This document shows positions 55,681 through 64,000 of a DNA stretch of 64,000 bases, in pieces. Below the pieces are notes generated by a model that saw nothing but the letters and a program-made list of their open reading frames with translations, did not search any database and was not told where the DNA came from. The DNA is from Kryptolebias marmoratus (lineage: Eukaryota > Chordata > Actinopteri > Cyprinodontiformes > Rivulidae), in contig NC_051444.1 in the NCBI RefSeq assembly GCF_001649575.2, positions 22,052,856-22,116,855 of the forward strand, in the 5' to 3' direction. Numbering within the stretch: the first letter of the stretch is position 1; every line of letters starts with the position of its first letter. Made by a program: the position numbers and the translations under genes.

Positions 55681-55687
55681 GCTGCTA
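55681..55687 (+). promoter_or_regulatory. miR-15/16-type seed match
   Basis: GCTGCTA, a 7mer-A1 match, 106 bases upstream of the stronger 8mer. Confidence 0.35.
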
Positions 55688-55786
55688 TAGAACGTAAATT
55701 ACAGCTATGTGTTTAAAGAGGAAAAAATTCAAAAAACACAAAAGAAGAAAAAAAAATGAATTCAAACAATGCTTTTTTTCTGTTTT

Positions 55787-55794
55787 TGCTGCTA
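55787..55794 (+). promoter_or_regulatory. miR-15/16 8mer seed match in conserved block
   Basis: TGCTGCTA is a full 8mer match. It stands at the start of the conserved 3' UTR block, at the place where I recall TTGCTGCTAT in human CCND1. Repression of cyclin D1 by miR-15/16 is established in mammals. Confidence 0.6.
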
Positions 55795-56073
55795 TGTTTT
55801 TATTTTTTGTTTGTTTTGTTTTGATTGTTTTGTTTTATACATATAAATGTCAATATACTGCCATTCTAGGTTTGGATTTTCTCATAGAAAATTGTGTTAT
55901 TGACATCCTCATTTTGTTGTTTTGTGTAGAATATATGTGATCAGTTTTTTTTTTTTTTTTTATATATATAATTATGTAATATGAATTTCCAAACTGTTCC
56001 AAAAAAAAAATTAATTAAAAAAAAAAAAGGAGAGGAAAAATTAGACAATGCACAGAGATGCTTTGATCCACAA

Positions 56074-56080
56074 TACCTCA
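56074..56080 (+). promoter_or_regulatory. let-7-type seed match in conserved block
   Basis: TACCTCA (7mer-A1) lies within CACAATACCTCATG, a phrase also present in the human 3' UTR as I recall it. Confidence 0.5.
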
Positions 56081-56585
56081 TGTGACAGTCAAGATTTATC
56101 TCTGATTTTTTTTTTTTTTTAGTTTATTTGTTTAGATTTTATTCTATTCTACTCGTCAGGTCAGTGCCTGCCAGCTCTGTTGAACCTGCTTGGAACGGAA
56201 AGCCGGCGAGTCCACGGCATGCTTGGATACCAGTGCCATAACAGAAAATGGGATATGTATAACTCTTTTGAGTGTTAAGCTGTCTCGGTGATAGAGACTT
56301 TATCCACATCTAGGCCCATAGTGGCCCTTTTTTTTTTTTTCCTTTTTCTCCTTTCCCAACCCCCCCAGTTTTTATATTTATAAAGAGAAAAAGCTTTTGT
56401 GCTCCAATTTTTCAAACTGTCATTGAGTTGATTTGAGTTTGTAAATAGATTCCGTGTCATTCTCTGTAAGCCATAGACTATATTTGTTGTTTTCACAAAT
56501 CATTTCACACAGTTGTGTCTGCTTCACGCCGGCCGGCCGTCTGCGGCTGCGATGAACAGTGTATTCATCTTTGTGTCGACAACAC

Positions 56586-56591
56586 AATAAA
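56586..56591 (+). terminator. ccnd1: ccnd1 polyadenylation signal
   Basis: AATAAA within ACACAATAAAAACATG, followed about 35-45 bases later by a GT/T-rich stretch (GTCGTTTTTTGTTA). Cleavage is expected near 56,605-56,615. It is the most downstream good signal consistent with a 3-kb 3' UTR. Confidence 0.7.
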
Positions 56592-56804
56592 AACATGATT
56601 TAGAGAATGGAAAACCTGCTGTCGTTTTTTGTTATTATTATTATTTTATTTCACTTTCTAGACGAAGTGATCTGTCATTCTCTTTCAGAAAAATTTTATG
56701 AGCTCTGATGTGACTTCCTGTTTTCTGACGCCCAATAAGCAGACTGAATTGCAAAAACATTTTTTTTAAAAACGAGCGAGCCCATGTGGCATACAAGCAT
56801 AAAC

Positions 56805-57170
56805 TTGATTCAACATGGCCGCCACAGCCAACTGACCTTAGAAAGCTCTAAAATGGCTTGAAGGCAGGCAAATTTACAGTCTCTGAGCTGTGACCCACTC
56901 AGTTTCATGTATGTTGAGCTAAAATCTGATGTGATCGTAGAACATCTACTGTTTCATACAGGCGTAGCAACAGTCCGCCAGAGATCTTGCAGTATTGCGA
57001 CACACATTTTCGAGCTTTCTTCCTCAACCTAGGATGATCTTTGTTTAGAAGTTTGCCATGACAGGCGCCAGGCGATATGCATTCCTTTAAGGAAGGGTGG
57101 ACCTTTAATTGTAAACATTGGTTTTGATGTTTAAAAGTATCCAACGCTGTGGTCACCAGCACAGAGTGAC
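56805..57170. repeat. Dispersed repeat family copy with palindromic core
   Basis: CAACATGGCCGCCACAGCCA, AACTGACCTTAGAAAGC, CTGTGACCCACTCAGTTTC and GAGCTAAAATCTGATGTG place it in the family seen at 18.0 kb. GGCGATATGCATTCCTTTAA (57,072-57,091) is the decayed palindromic core seen at 33.8 and 47.15 kb. Confidence 0.6.
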
Positions 57171-57789
57171 TCCACTGAGTTAGAAAGTGTCTGTCTCCCC
57201 ATGCATCACCTCCATGACTCCAACTGCGCCGTCAGTTCACTTTGGATACTGTGAAGCAAGCCGAGGGCTTTTCCTCACTCTGTCCCAAGTTCAACAGAAT
57301 GGGAAACTGCTGAACAGGGAAGAGTGAAGTCGCTGCCCCGCTGCTGATTAGTTTCCACTCATCCGTTGGCTTTCAGCTGAAAGCAGCAGACATGATTTCT
57401 CAACCTCCCTCAGATAAAATCAGCTGACACAAGAGCCGAAACTTTCGCATCAAACCTAACGTCTTCTAATACACAGCGATCTAAAAACACACCTTTTTAT
57501 TGTTTCAGAACTCCTTCAATACATATAATGCCACCAGCACGTACGTGAAGCGGCTGCGCAGAAAAACATAACTATTTGTTTCCTCTTTAACTGTTCAGTC
57601 TTCATTTAATCCCTTTTGAACTACCTGATGTTGTCTGTTTCCAAACAGCTCTCCTGCAGCCTCAGATATAGCAGAAACACTTGAGCTCACACATAAAGGT
57701 TTTTCAGAGATTAAAGGGGAAGTTTGTTCGGTCTGAAGGTAAGTATAAGCAGTTAGCATCTTACCTACTGAGGAAGCAAATAGAATGTT

Positions 57790-57792
<3 letters not shown>
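57171..57792. other. Intergenic, no gene seen
   Basis: No exon recognised downstream of ccnd1 in this stretch. Confidence 0.5.

Positions 57793-57841
<49 letters not shown>
57793..57841. repeat. (AT)n microsatellite
   Basis: About 24 uninterrupted AT units. Confidence 0.95.
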
Positions 57842-57842
<1 letters not shown>

Positions 57843-57921
57843 CAAACTTTACTAGTGATTATGTGATATCTGTAATTTACAGTTTATGTTTGCACAAAAC
57901 ATTTGTTTTTGTTTTCACTTA

Positions 57922-58420
57922 CCGTATTTTCCTCACTACAGGGCGCACTGGATTATAAGTCAATGAATGGTCCATTTTCAAACTTTTGTCATATGTAAAG
58001 CGCACCGGAGTATAAGGTGCATTGTCGTGCACCTCCCAATTTTTGTAACATTCAAATGGACAATTTCGGTGCTCTAGCGGAGCTGGTTCGCCTGTATCGT
58101 CATTTATATGATCCCTCTATGAGAGATCACAAAGATAATGAAATGGTTCAAAACGCACAGAAGAATACTGCACCGACGTAAGTGTCAAGTATAAATGCCT
58201 TCATCGCTCGCTTAGGTCCGCGTGCCTCTGTGCACGGAGCCCTGCGCGACTATACCTGAGGCTTAATGCTGCGAGCGGTGCGGCTTTGTAGTTTAACCAA
58301 AGTCGTACTAAAACATTATGGCTTCTTACATACATAAGGCGCTCCGGGTTATAGGGCGCCCTGTCGTTTATTGAGAAAATTGAAGGCTTTAAAGTGCGCC
58401 TCATAGTCCAGAAAATACTG
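57922..58420 (+). mobile_element. MITE-like element with GCGC-rich inverted termini
   Basis: The left end is CCGTATTTTCCTCACTACAG followed by GGCGCACTGG. The right end, reverse-complemented, is CAGTATTTTCTGGACTATGA followed by GGCGCAC. Internal AAGCGCACCGGAGTATAAGG and AAGGCGCTCCGGGTTATAGG repeat the terminal theme. The element is 499 bp. The superfamily is not fixed; flanking TTA and AAA are not a convincing duplication. It carries a MADF-like exon. Confidence 0.7.
58056..58177 (+). pseudogene. MADF-domain-like first exon captured in a MITE
   Basis: An ATG frame of 40 codons plus two bases ends exactly at a consensus donor (GAC|GTAAGT). The peptide begins MDNFGALAELVRLYRHLYDP and continues SMRDHKDNEMVQNA. 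It fits the first half of a MADF (Adf-1/Myb-SANT-like) DNA-binding domain: hydrophobic-LVR...LYDP...KD. The Trp that normally follows the NA position is Gln here. Later exons and a transposase are not visible within the element. MADF proteins accompany several transposon groups, so this is probably the remnant of the accessory gene of a larger parent element; capture of a host exon is the alternative. Confidence 0.55.
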
Positions 58421-58431
58421 AAAACTGAATC

Positions 58432-58506
58432 AGGTGTGTTGGAGCAAAGAAAGAAGAAAAACATGTAGGATAGTGACCCTCAAGGCCCAGGGTTGCCCAC
58501 TCCTGC
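58432..58506. mobile_element. hAT-type MITE, right half only
   Basis: CAGGTGTGTTGGAGCAAAGA, AACATGTAGGATAGTGACC and GGGTTGCCCACTCCTG match the right half of the hAT MITE family at 33302-33483. The left half is missing, possibly displaced by the neighbouring MITE. Confidence 0.6.
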
Positions 58507-58932
58507 TGTAGAGTATAACGCAAAGTTGTCCCTCTAATACAAACAAAACCTCAAAGAGGCAGACAAGTCTACAGCTACAAGCAAGCTCAGTTAGAACAGC
58601 AATGAGATTAAAGATCAAACAAAAGTGACTGTAATATAAAAGGACTTGAGGATCCGAAGAAACATAATTTCATCATTGAGGCAACACCAAAAAACAAATA
58701 ATATTAATAGAACCAGGAATAATAAACTTGCAACAAAAATGCAACAGTAAACTGAGTAAAAAAGTAAATAAAGCTAAAGTAAAAGTAACATTTATTCCAT
58801 AAAAATAAATATGACAGCAATTAATGCTGAGTTAAAGTGAATATTTATAGGAAATTGAATTCAATTCAACCTTCTGAGTGGACTGCAGTTGCAGAATGTA
58901 TCCTGCTGTAAATGAGTTATCTGAAAACAGAA
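58507..58932. other. Intergenic, no gene seen
   Basis: A-rich non-coding sequence. Confidence 0.5.
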
Positions 58933-58937
58933 CTTTG

Positions 58938-59369
58938 TGTCAGAATTTGGGAGTCTTTGGGTTTTTTGTATTGAGTTTATTGGTTCTTTAAGTCTGTTTG
59001 GTTCCTGTGTCGTTTGTGTTCCCTGGAATCATTCACCTTTCCTCTGCTCAGTACCTGCCTAGCCTGCCTCAGCCACCCACACCTGTCCCTCGTTCAGAAT
59101 CAGTCACCTGTGTCCACTTTCTAATCATCCACAGCCTTTAAAACCTTGTCATCTCCTTCACTTGTCTGCTGGTTTGTTCTGTGTTTCACGTCAACGCGCT
59201 GGCTAGTTTCTCCCCTCGTTTTCCTGGAATCCTGTTTTGTAAGTTTCGCTTTTTAGTTTGGTTGCTGCCATGTCAGCCTTTGTTTTCCTTTTGTAAATAA
59301 ATTTGTTTTAGTTTTGAGTTCCACCTTGTCTGTCTGCATTTTGGGTCCAATTCTCCACGCACCGTGGCA
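58938..59369 (+). mobile_element. Solo LTR, gypsy-like, with 5-bp target duplication
   Basis: A 432-bp segment starting TGTCAGAATTTGG and ending CACCGTGGCA (TG...CA). It is flanked on both sides by CTTTG (58933-58937 and 59370-59374), a perfect 5-bp duplication. Internally it has the usual teleost gypsy LTR order: pyrimidine-rich U3 with CACCTGTGTCC, a CCTTTAAAACC TATA-like box, a polyadenylation signal (GTAAATAAATTTG) and the end CATTTTGGGTCCAATTCTCC. No internal coding region is present, so it is the product of LTR-LTR recombination. Confidence 0.85.
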
Positions 59370-59394
59370 CTTTGTTAAGTGGTGTAAAATTTAA

Positions 59395-60330
59395 AACAGA
59401 CATTTTATTAAAAGTGCAAAAAAACCTCTTGGCTTACCAAAAACCTTTCCCCCTATGAACAGTAACAGTAAAGCTGGACCTTTTAGCTCCGGTTTGTGGA
59501 GAGTGGTCCTGGTTGGCTCTTGCGTGTACGGTCTGTGCGGTTCAGTTATTTCGAGCTTCGCCTTTTGGCTCAGATCCTTGTACCACCGCAGACCAAAGCA
59601 GTTGGTCTCGTGAGTGCAGACCCACCTCCCATTCCACCCTTTTTCCAGTTGAAAACCACAACAGATACGGAGAAGCCAACTCTCACCTGCAACCTGCTCC
59701 AGTGTGCGCTGAATGCCATTTTTCTGAAAACCCCAGCGGAACCACATCATCTGCAAACATCACGAATTAGTCCCTAAAAAAAGCACCTTCCTCTCCACAA
59801 CTACTTCTGTTTCTTGAGATGTTTTCCATAAACTTATCAAACAGAATCTGTGAGTAGGGACCAGATAACTTGCAAAACAACCCTGATAGTCCTGCAGCAC
59901 CCTCTCACTTCACCTGACTGTCGACAGAACACACGTGGACTGGACAGTGTCGCTGCGATGACCCCCACATGACCTCTGCAAGGGTAAAGATCTGGTTCAC
60001 TGCTCCCAACCTGGATAAAAGTCGCAGTCCTGTATTTGCAGCCCAACAATCAGTTGGAGCTTCTTTTCAAACTTCCTGGGAGTCTGAGAAGTACTTCTCC
60101 ATATTTGGAACACACTTCTCAATCGGTACCACCACCTCCGTCTTCCTGGCACCATTAAAGAGGTGACTGAACTCTGACGGCCCTACAGCATCCAGAGGCT
60201 CCAGGATCTCATTCCGAATCGTGTCTACCCCTGGCGCCCTGCCACAAGGAGCTTTGTAATTACATAGGCGAACTCTGCCAAGGTAATGGGCTCGTCTTCC
60301 TTAGAGTCCTCGGCCTCTGCATCCTCACTA
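59395..60330 (-). mobile_element. Decayed LINE reverse-transcriptase region
   Basis: Minus-strand fragments, in broken frames, follow the order of a fish non-LTR retrotransposon: PGVDTIRNEILEPLDAVG (upstream of the RT core), ARKTEVVVPIEKC, then FADDVV (RT catalytic motif), then LSQKAKLEI near the C-terminal part of the polyprotein. Several frameshifts and internal deletions are present. The 15-kb fragment is a 3' end of the same general type. Confidence 0.65.
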
Positions 60331-60730
60331 ATTAAGTAAAGTCGGGGCTGACTTTGCTTTCCTTTTTGTTTTTTGAGTCAAAAAAAAAACTTGGCTAAAA
60401 CAAGATTTGAAATGGGAAACGTGTATTTGAACGGCTTGGGTTGCTCAGGGTCTAAACATAAATGAATGAACCTCCAGCTTGAATACTGGAGTCCGGAACA
60501 GAGATAAGGGGAATCAGTGCATTCAGTCCCAGAACACGCACTTATAAACACCAGCACACATGTGCACCTGAACTCCAGGCAAATCATGTATCTTGTGTTG
60601 TACCACAGATTACGCGCCTTTATTTTCATTTACATGTATTTATTTATTGGATGTGCGTATTTAAGGACAGCACAAGAAAGTTGTTTCTGAATCCTAAGGT
60701 ATATTGTTTGGCAATAATTAACAGGAGGCT

Positions 60731-60781
<51 letters not shown>

Positions 60782-62058
60782 GTACTCTTGATTTGTTATG
60801 CAAGGAATGTCTTTGATGGGGCTTCAGTGTAGAGGAAAAGGCGTGAAAGTCTAATCCTTTCCCACAGGCCTGCCAGCGCCGGCTGAACCAGCAGCAGACA
60901 AAGACCTTTAACACACATGCACATGCACACACAGAGCCATGTATCCAAAGACCTTTTTAGACATGGGATACGTAGCATTAATGGCTTCATCAGTCCATTA
61001 AAGCACTTCTGTAATTCGGACAAAAGTCACTTTTACGTAAATGTTTAAATTGCCACCGTACAGGCGTATTCATGACTGTCACCGCCTGCACTAACGGCAT
61101 TCAAATGTTTGTCGGTCTGACCAAGTAAGACTGACAAACCTGACTCTAACAGAAGGCACCAGGGAGCTCATATGATACCAACATGTCGGGCTTCCATCAG
61201 GGTAAGGAACAGCAGAGCATGTACGAAAAGGCTTGTGACTTCAGAAGACATACGGCAATTTTTAGTAGGAAACTAAGAATGGAGTCCGGGACTGATTGAG
61301 CCTAGATGGACCTAAGAAAAAGGAACAAGGCCTTAGATGACTTTGAAAAAGGCCTGTTGAGTCATTGGGGCATAGCATTTCTACAACGGCATTTCTTGTA
61401 AGATGTTCCTAGTCTGCAGTGGTCAGAACCTATTAAAAGTGGTAGAAATAGTAAATTGTTGACAGTGTCATGGGTGCCCAGAGTTGATTGGTGGATGTCA
61501 GAAGCTAAGACTGACTAGTGTTTTTTTAATCCTATAGAAGAGGCACTGATAACAATCATGTTGGATCTGATATGAGGGTGTCAGAAGAAACCTACAAAGA
61601 CTGCACACCAGTCAGCGTGACCGTGCTAACCTGTGTCTGCCACTGAAAGCAGCCATGGACATGCAAACAATAGAACTCAGCTCATAAACAATAATTATTT
61701 AAACAAATCTGCCTATCTTTATTTCAAAAGTGCACTCCAGCAGATGAAAACATTGTCGCACACCTATTAGACATCTTTCCCGATGGCTCTGTTCTCCTTT
61801 AGAATATTGTGAAATAATTATGTACACTGCCATACAGCAAATATGGTTTCAAAGTTTGAGCAACACAATGATGAATTTGAAATGTCAACTTGGCCTTAAA
61901 ATTTACTACATCTCAAGCAGTTGCCTGTGCTGATCAAAGATGCCTGGTCCCCAGAGATGCCACTTGAAACTTGTAACTCCTAAAGGATCTGTTAATTTGC
62001 AGTTTGGTCACTTCTCACTCATACATTTGTGGGTATATATATTTTAACACAAAATATG
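60331..62058. other. Intergenic, no gene seen
   Basis: No exon or RNA gene recognised. A TG/AG array is listed separately. Confidence 0.5.
60730..60779. repeat. (TG)n(AG)n compound microsatellite
   Basis: About 7 TG units followed by about 18 AG units with one AA interruption. Confidence 0.95.
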
Positions 62059-62778
62059 CTCACCGACCACTTTATTAGGTCCACCTTTCCAGTACTGGGT
62101 TGCACCCCCTCAGCCATCAGAACAGCCTTAATTCTTCGTGGCATAGATTCAGCAAAATGTTGAAAACGTTCCTCGGAGATTCTGGTCCATATTGACATGA
62201 TAGCATCTCATAGTTGCTGCAGATTCATCAGCTGCACGTCCACGATGAGTCTCCTTTTCCACCACATCCCAAAGGTGCTCGATTAGACTGAGATCTGGTT
62301 ACCGTGGAGATTGTTGGAGTTCAGTGAATCCAGACCCATCAGAACATGTCATGTTTTTCTAATTTCTTATTGTTCAATTTTGGTGAGTCTTAATGAGCTG
62401 TAGACTCAGCTTCCTGTTCTTAGCTGGCAGGAGTAGCACCCAGGGTGGTCTTCAGCTGCTGTAGCCCATCTGCTTCAAGATTGGACGTGTTCAGAGCTGG
62501 TATTCTGCATCTTTTGTTTGTAACGATTGGTTGTCTGAGCTACTGTCGGCTTTCTGTCATCTAGAACCAGTCTGCCCATTCTCAATTTGACATTAACAAG
62601 ACTTTTTAGTCTGCACAAATGCAGCTTACTGGATATTTTCTCTTTTATGGACCAGTCTCTTAAACCCTAGAAATGGTAGAGTGCAAAAATCTCAGTAGAC
62701 CAGCAGTGTCTGAGATATTTAGACCAGCCCTTCAGGCACCAACAACCCTACCACATTCAAAGTCCCTTAAATCCCTAT
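62059..62778 (-). mobile_element. Tc1-like DNA transposon, internally deleted
   Basis: Begins with the terminal CTCACCGACCACTTTATTAG of a very common fish Tc1 family. The minus strand carries the transposase C-terminus (NPIEHLWD-like) at 62,060-62,330. It then jumps at about 62,335 to the region just before the first catalytic Asp and on to the linker and DNA-binding domain, ending near 62,778. The central catalytic part and the N-terminal end with its inverted repeat are missing. Non-functional. A different Tc1 family from the 33- and 42-kb copies. Confidence 0.8.
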
Positions 62779-63359
62779 GACAGTTTTGTGGCAAAGGGGG
62801 GATCGGCTCAAGATTATGTAAGAAAAGTTGCTCTTTTGCTGTGTAATATACTACGCCATTGCCTGGCCATCTACATGGCTTAGTATCCAAATCAATGCAG
62901 AGGTGCCACTACCCATTGTGCTTTTTACTTTTATTTAAGCCCTAGTTTTCTGTTACTGGGTGGTACATGTTTTTACTCCATTTAGATGGACTTTAATTTT
63001 AATTTTTTTCACTTCAGGTTGCTCAGTCCAGTTTTCTTTTAAAAGTGTTTGAAAATACGCCAAACGTGAACAATTTACACATTTTATTGTAAAACATGGA
63101 CATTTTGCCCTATGGGGTATTGAAACCGTAATATTGGCTAAAGCTTTTGGCAAACAGCCGTAAAGATCAAGTTGGCCAGCGGTCTAATGTTCGTCCAAGT
63201 CAAACATTTTTTTTCTGTGGAATTTCATTATAGTATAGTATATAAGACATAAGGTCCATGTGTAAGAAATAATAAATATCTTATCCAAGTGAATGGAAAC
63301 AGCACTGATGTGTATGTGTATGTTCACTCAGAGGACACCCTGTGTGTCTCCTGCTCTTT
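62779..63359. other. Intergenic, no gene seen
   Basis: AT-rich non-coding sequence. Confidence 0.5.
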
Positions 63360-63700
63360 GTGGAGGTTCCTCCTCCTCCTCCTCCTCCTCCTCTTCCTCA
63401 CGGAGCTGTTGCTGTGCTTGTGGAGAAATCTGATGCCACCATTTCATTCAGAGTGCTTTTCTGTGGCCGGCGGCCGACCGGCTGCATTTGTCACCACTGC
63501 TTTTCATGTCACCACTCACCACCTGCTCCCCACATTCCTCTACATTCTCTCAAAGACCTCGGTCCCTCCTCCTCTGCCTACTGCTCTTCTTCTTCATCTT
63601 TCTCAACTCCTCCTCCACCATATTCTCCTTTTCCTTTCCTCCTTTCTGTGAGTCCTATCAGCCAGCTCCTTCTTCTCCAGCTCCTAATCTTCAGCTGCTA
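63360..63700. repeat. Polypyrimidine tract, (CTC)n-rich
   Basis: Strongly strand-biased C+T sequence starting with eight CTC units (63,371-63,393) and continuing with TCCTCCTCC and TTCTTCTTC words. Three overlapping long frames on the plus strand result from the bias. Such tracts can form triplex structures. Confidence 0.75.
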
Positions 63701-64000
63701 GTCGTTCCATATATTTTGACCATTTTCAGTAATTACTTATTGTGTTTATACCCCTTTTTTAAACTTAAAGGGTACAGTTTGCACTGAAATGCTCATCTGA
63801 ATGGAGCCTCTCTCTCTCCTTTGGTCCCTGGCACCCTCTCCTCCTAACCCCTCCCGCCTCCCTTATTCTCTTTTCTGTTTGCCTTCAGAAGCTGCCGACT
63901 AGAAGACAGCATTCACCTGCCGCCTGACACTGCACAAACCAGCTGCTACTGTACCCCTACACACACACACACACGCACACTCGCACGCGCACACATACAG
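63701..64000. other. Intergenic; ends in (CA)n
   Basis: No gene seen. A (CA)n run with CGC interruptions lies at about 63,959-63,995, cut by the window end. Confidence 0.6.

Larger units (their letters stand above)
53631..56610 (+). other. ccnd1: ccnd1 3' UTR
   Basis: About 3 kb from the stop to the region just after AATAAA. The length is close to the mammalian 3' UTR. It contains long A- and T-rich tracts and several microRNA seed matches (listed separately). In its last third are blocks that closely resemble human CCND1 as I recall it: TGCTGCTAT, TATACTGCCAT, TATGTGATCA, CACAATACCTCATG. Open frames inside it are fortuitous. Confidence 0.85.

Noticed and set aside
59391..59756. A 121-codon minus-strand frame
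   Set aside because: It is a fragment of a decayed LINE polyprotein (LSQKAKLEI region) with neighbouring frameshifts, not a host gene.
63289..63787. Three overlapping Leu/Ser/Pro-rich frames near the right end
   Set aside because: They are produced by the polypyrimidine tract. Low complexity in all three frames argues against coding.
56611..64000. lto1 (oraov1) or fgf19 downstream of ccnd1, as expected from vertebrate gene order
   Set aside because: I searched the frames for their conserved parts and found none. If synteny holds they lie beyond the window.

Overview
The window is vertebrate DNA, almost certainly from a teleost fish. It is AT-rich, full of long dinucleotide arrays, and littered with fish-type mobile elements: Tc1 transposons, hAT-like MITEs, tRNA-related SINEs, LINE 3' ends and a gypsy-like solo LTR. 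I can support exactly one protein-coding host gene, cyclin D1 (ccnd1), on the + strand. Its five coding exons lie between 50198 and 53630 and encode 292 residues. All splice sites are canonical, and exon lengths and phases match the vertebrate gene. The species cannot be named from this window; a spiny-rayed (percomorph) fish is my guess from the repeat families.

Layout. Positions 1 to about 49,600 form a gene-poor upstream territory. Nothing there convinces as a host exon. It holds repeats, two assembly gaps, and several GC-richer, low-repeat blocks (near 19.9, 25.4-26.3, 29.5, 32.7, 36.2, 38.1, 43.8 and 48.6 kb) that could be distal regulatory elements. They are marked as low-confidence candidates because no alignment was possible. 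From 49,673 to 50,197 is the ccnd1 promoter and 5' UTR: a (TA)36 array, a TCF/LEF site, a C-run broken by a 32-base gap, a perfect CRE and a (CAG)n tract. The gene follows, then a 3' UTR of about 3 kb ending at an AATAAA signal at 56,586. It carries miR-15/16, miR-17, miR-19 and let-7 type seed matches and blocks that resemble the human CCND1 3' UTR as I remember it. From 56.6 to 64 kb there is again no host gene, only mobile elements: a MITE carrying a MADF-like exon, a solo LTR with a perfect 5-bp target duplication, a decayed LINE reverse-transcriptase region and a Tc1 copy.

How it works together. The window reads as one dosage-sensitive cell-cycle gene with a compact conserved promoter and a long regulated 3' UTR, standing alone in non-coding DNA. 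The promoter has inputs for Wnt/TCF and CREB/ATF signalling. The protein keeps the Rb-binding LxCxE motif, the CDK4-contact lysine and the C-terminal Thr-Pro phosphodegron.

I did not find a clearly new biological system. The best leads are the promoter architecture with its gap, the deeply conserved 3' UTR, the MADF exon inside a MITE, and a hairpin with CCAAT in both arms beside a perfect RFX X-box at 13.2 kb.
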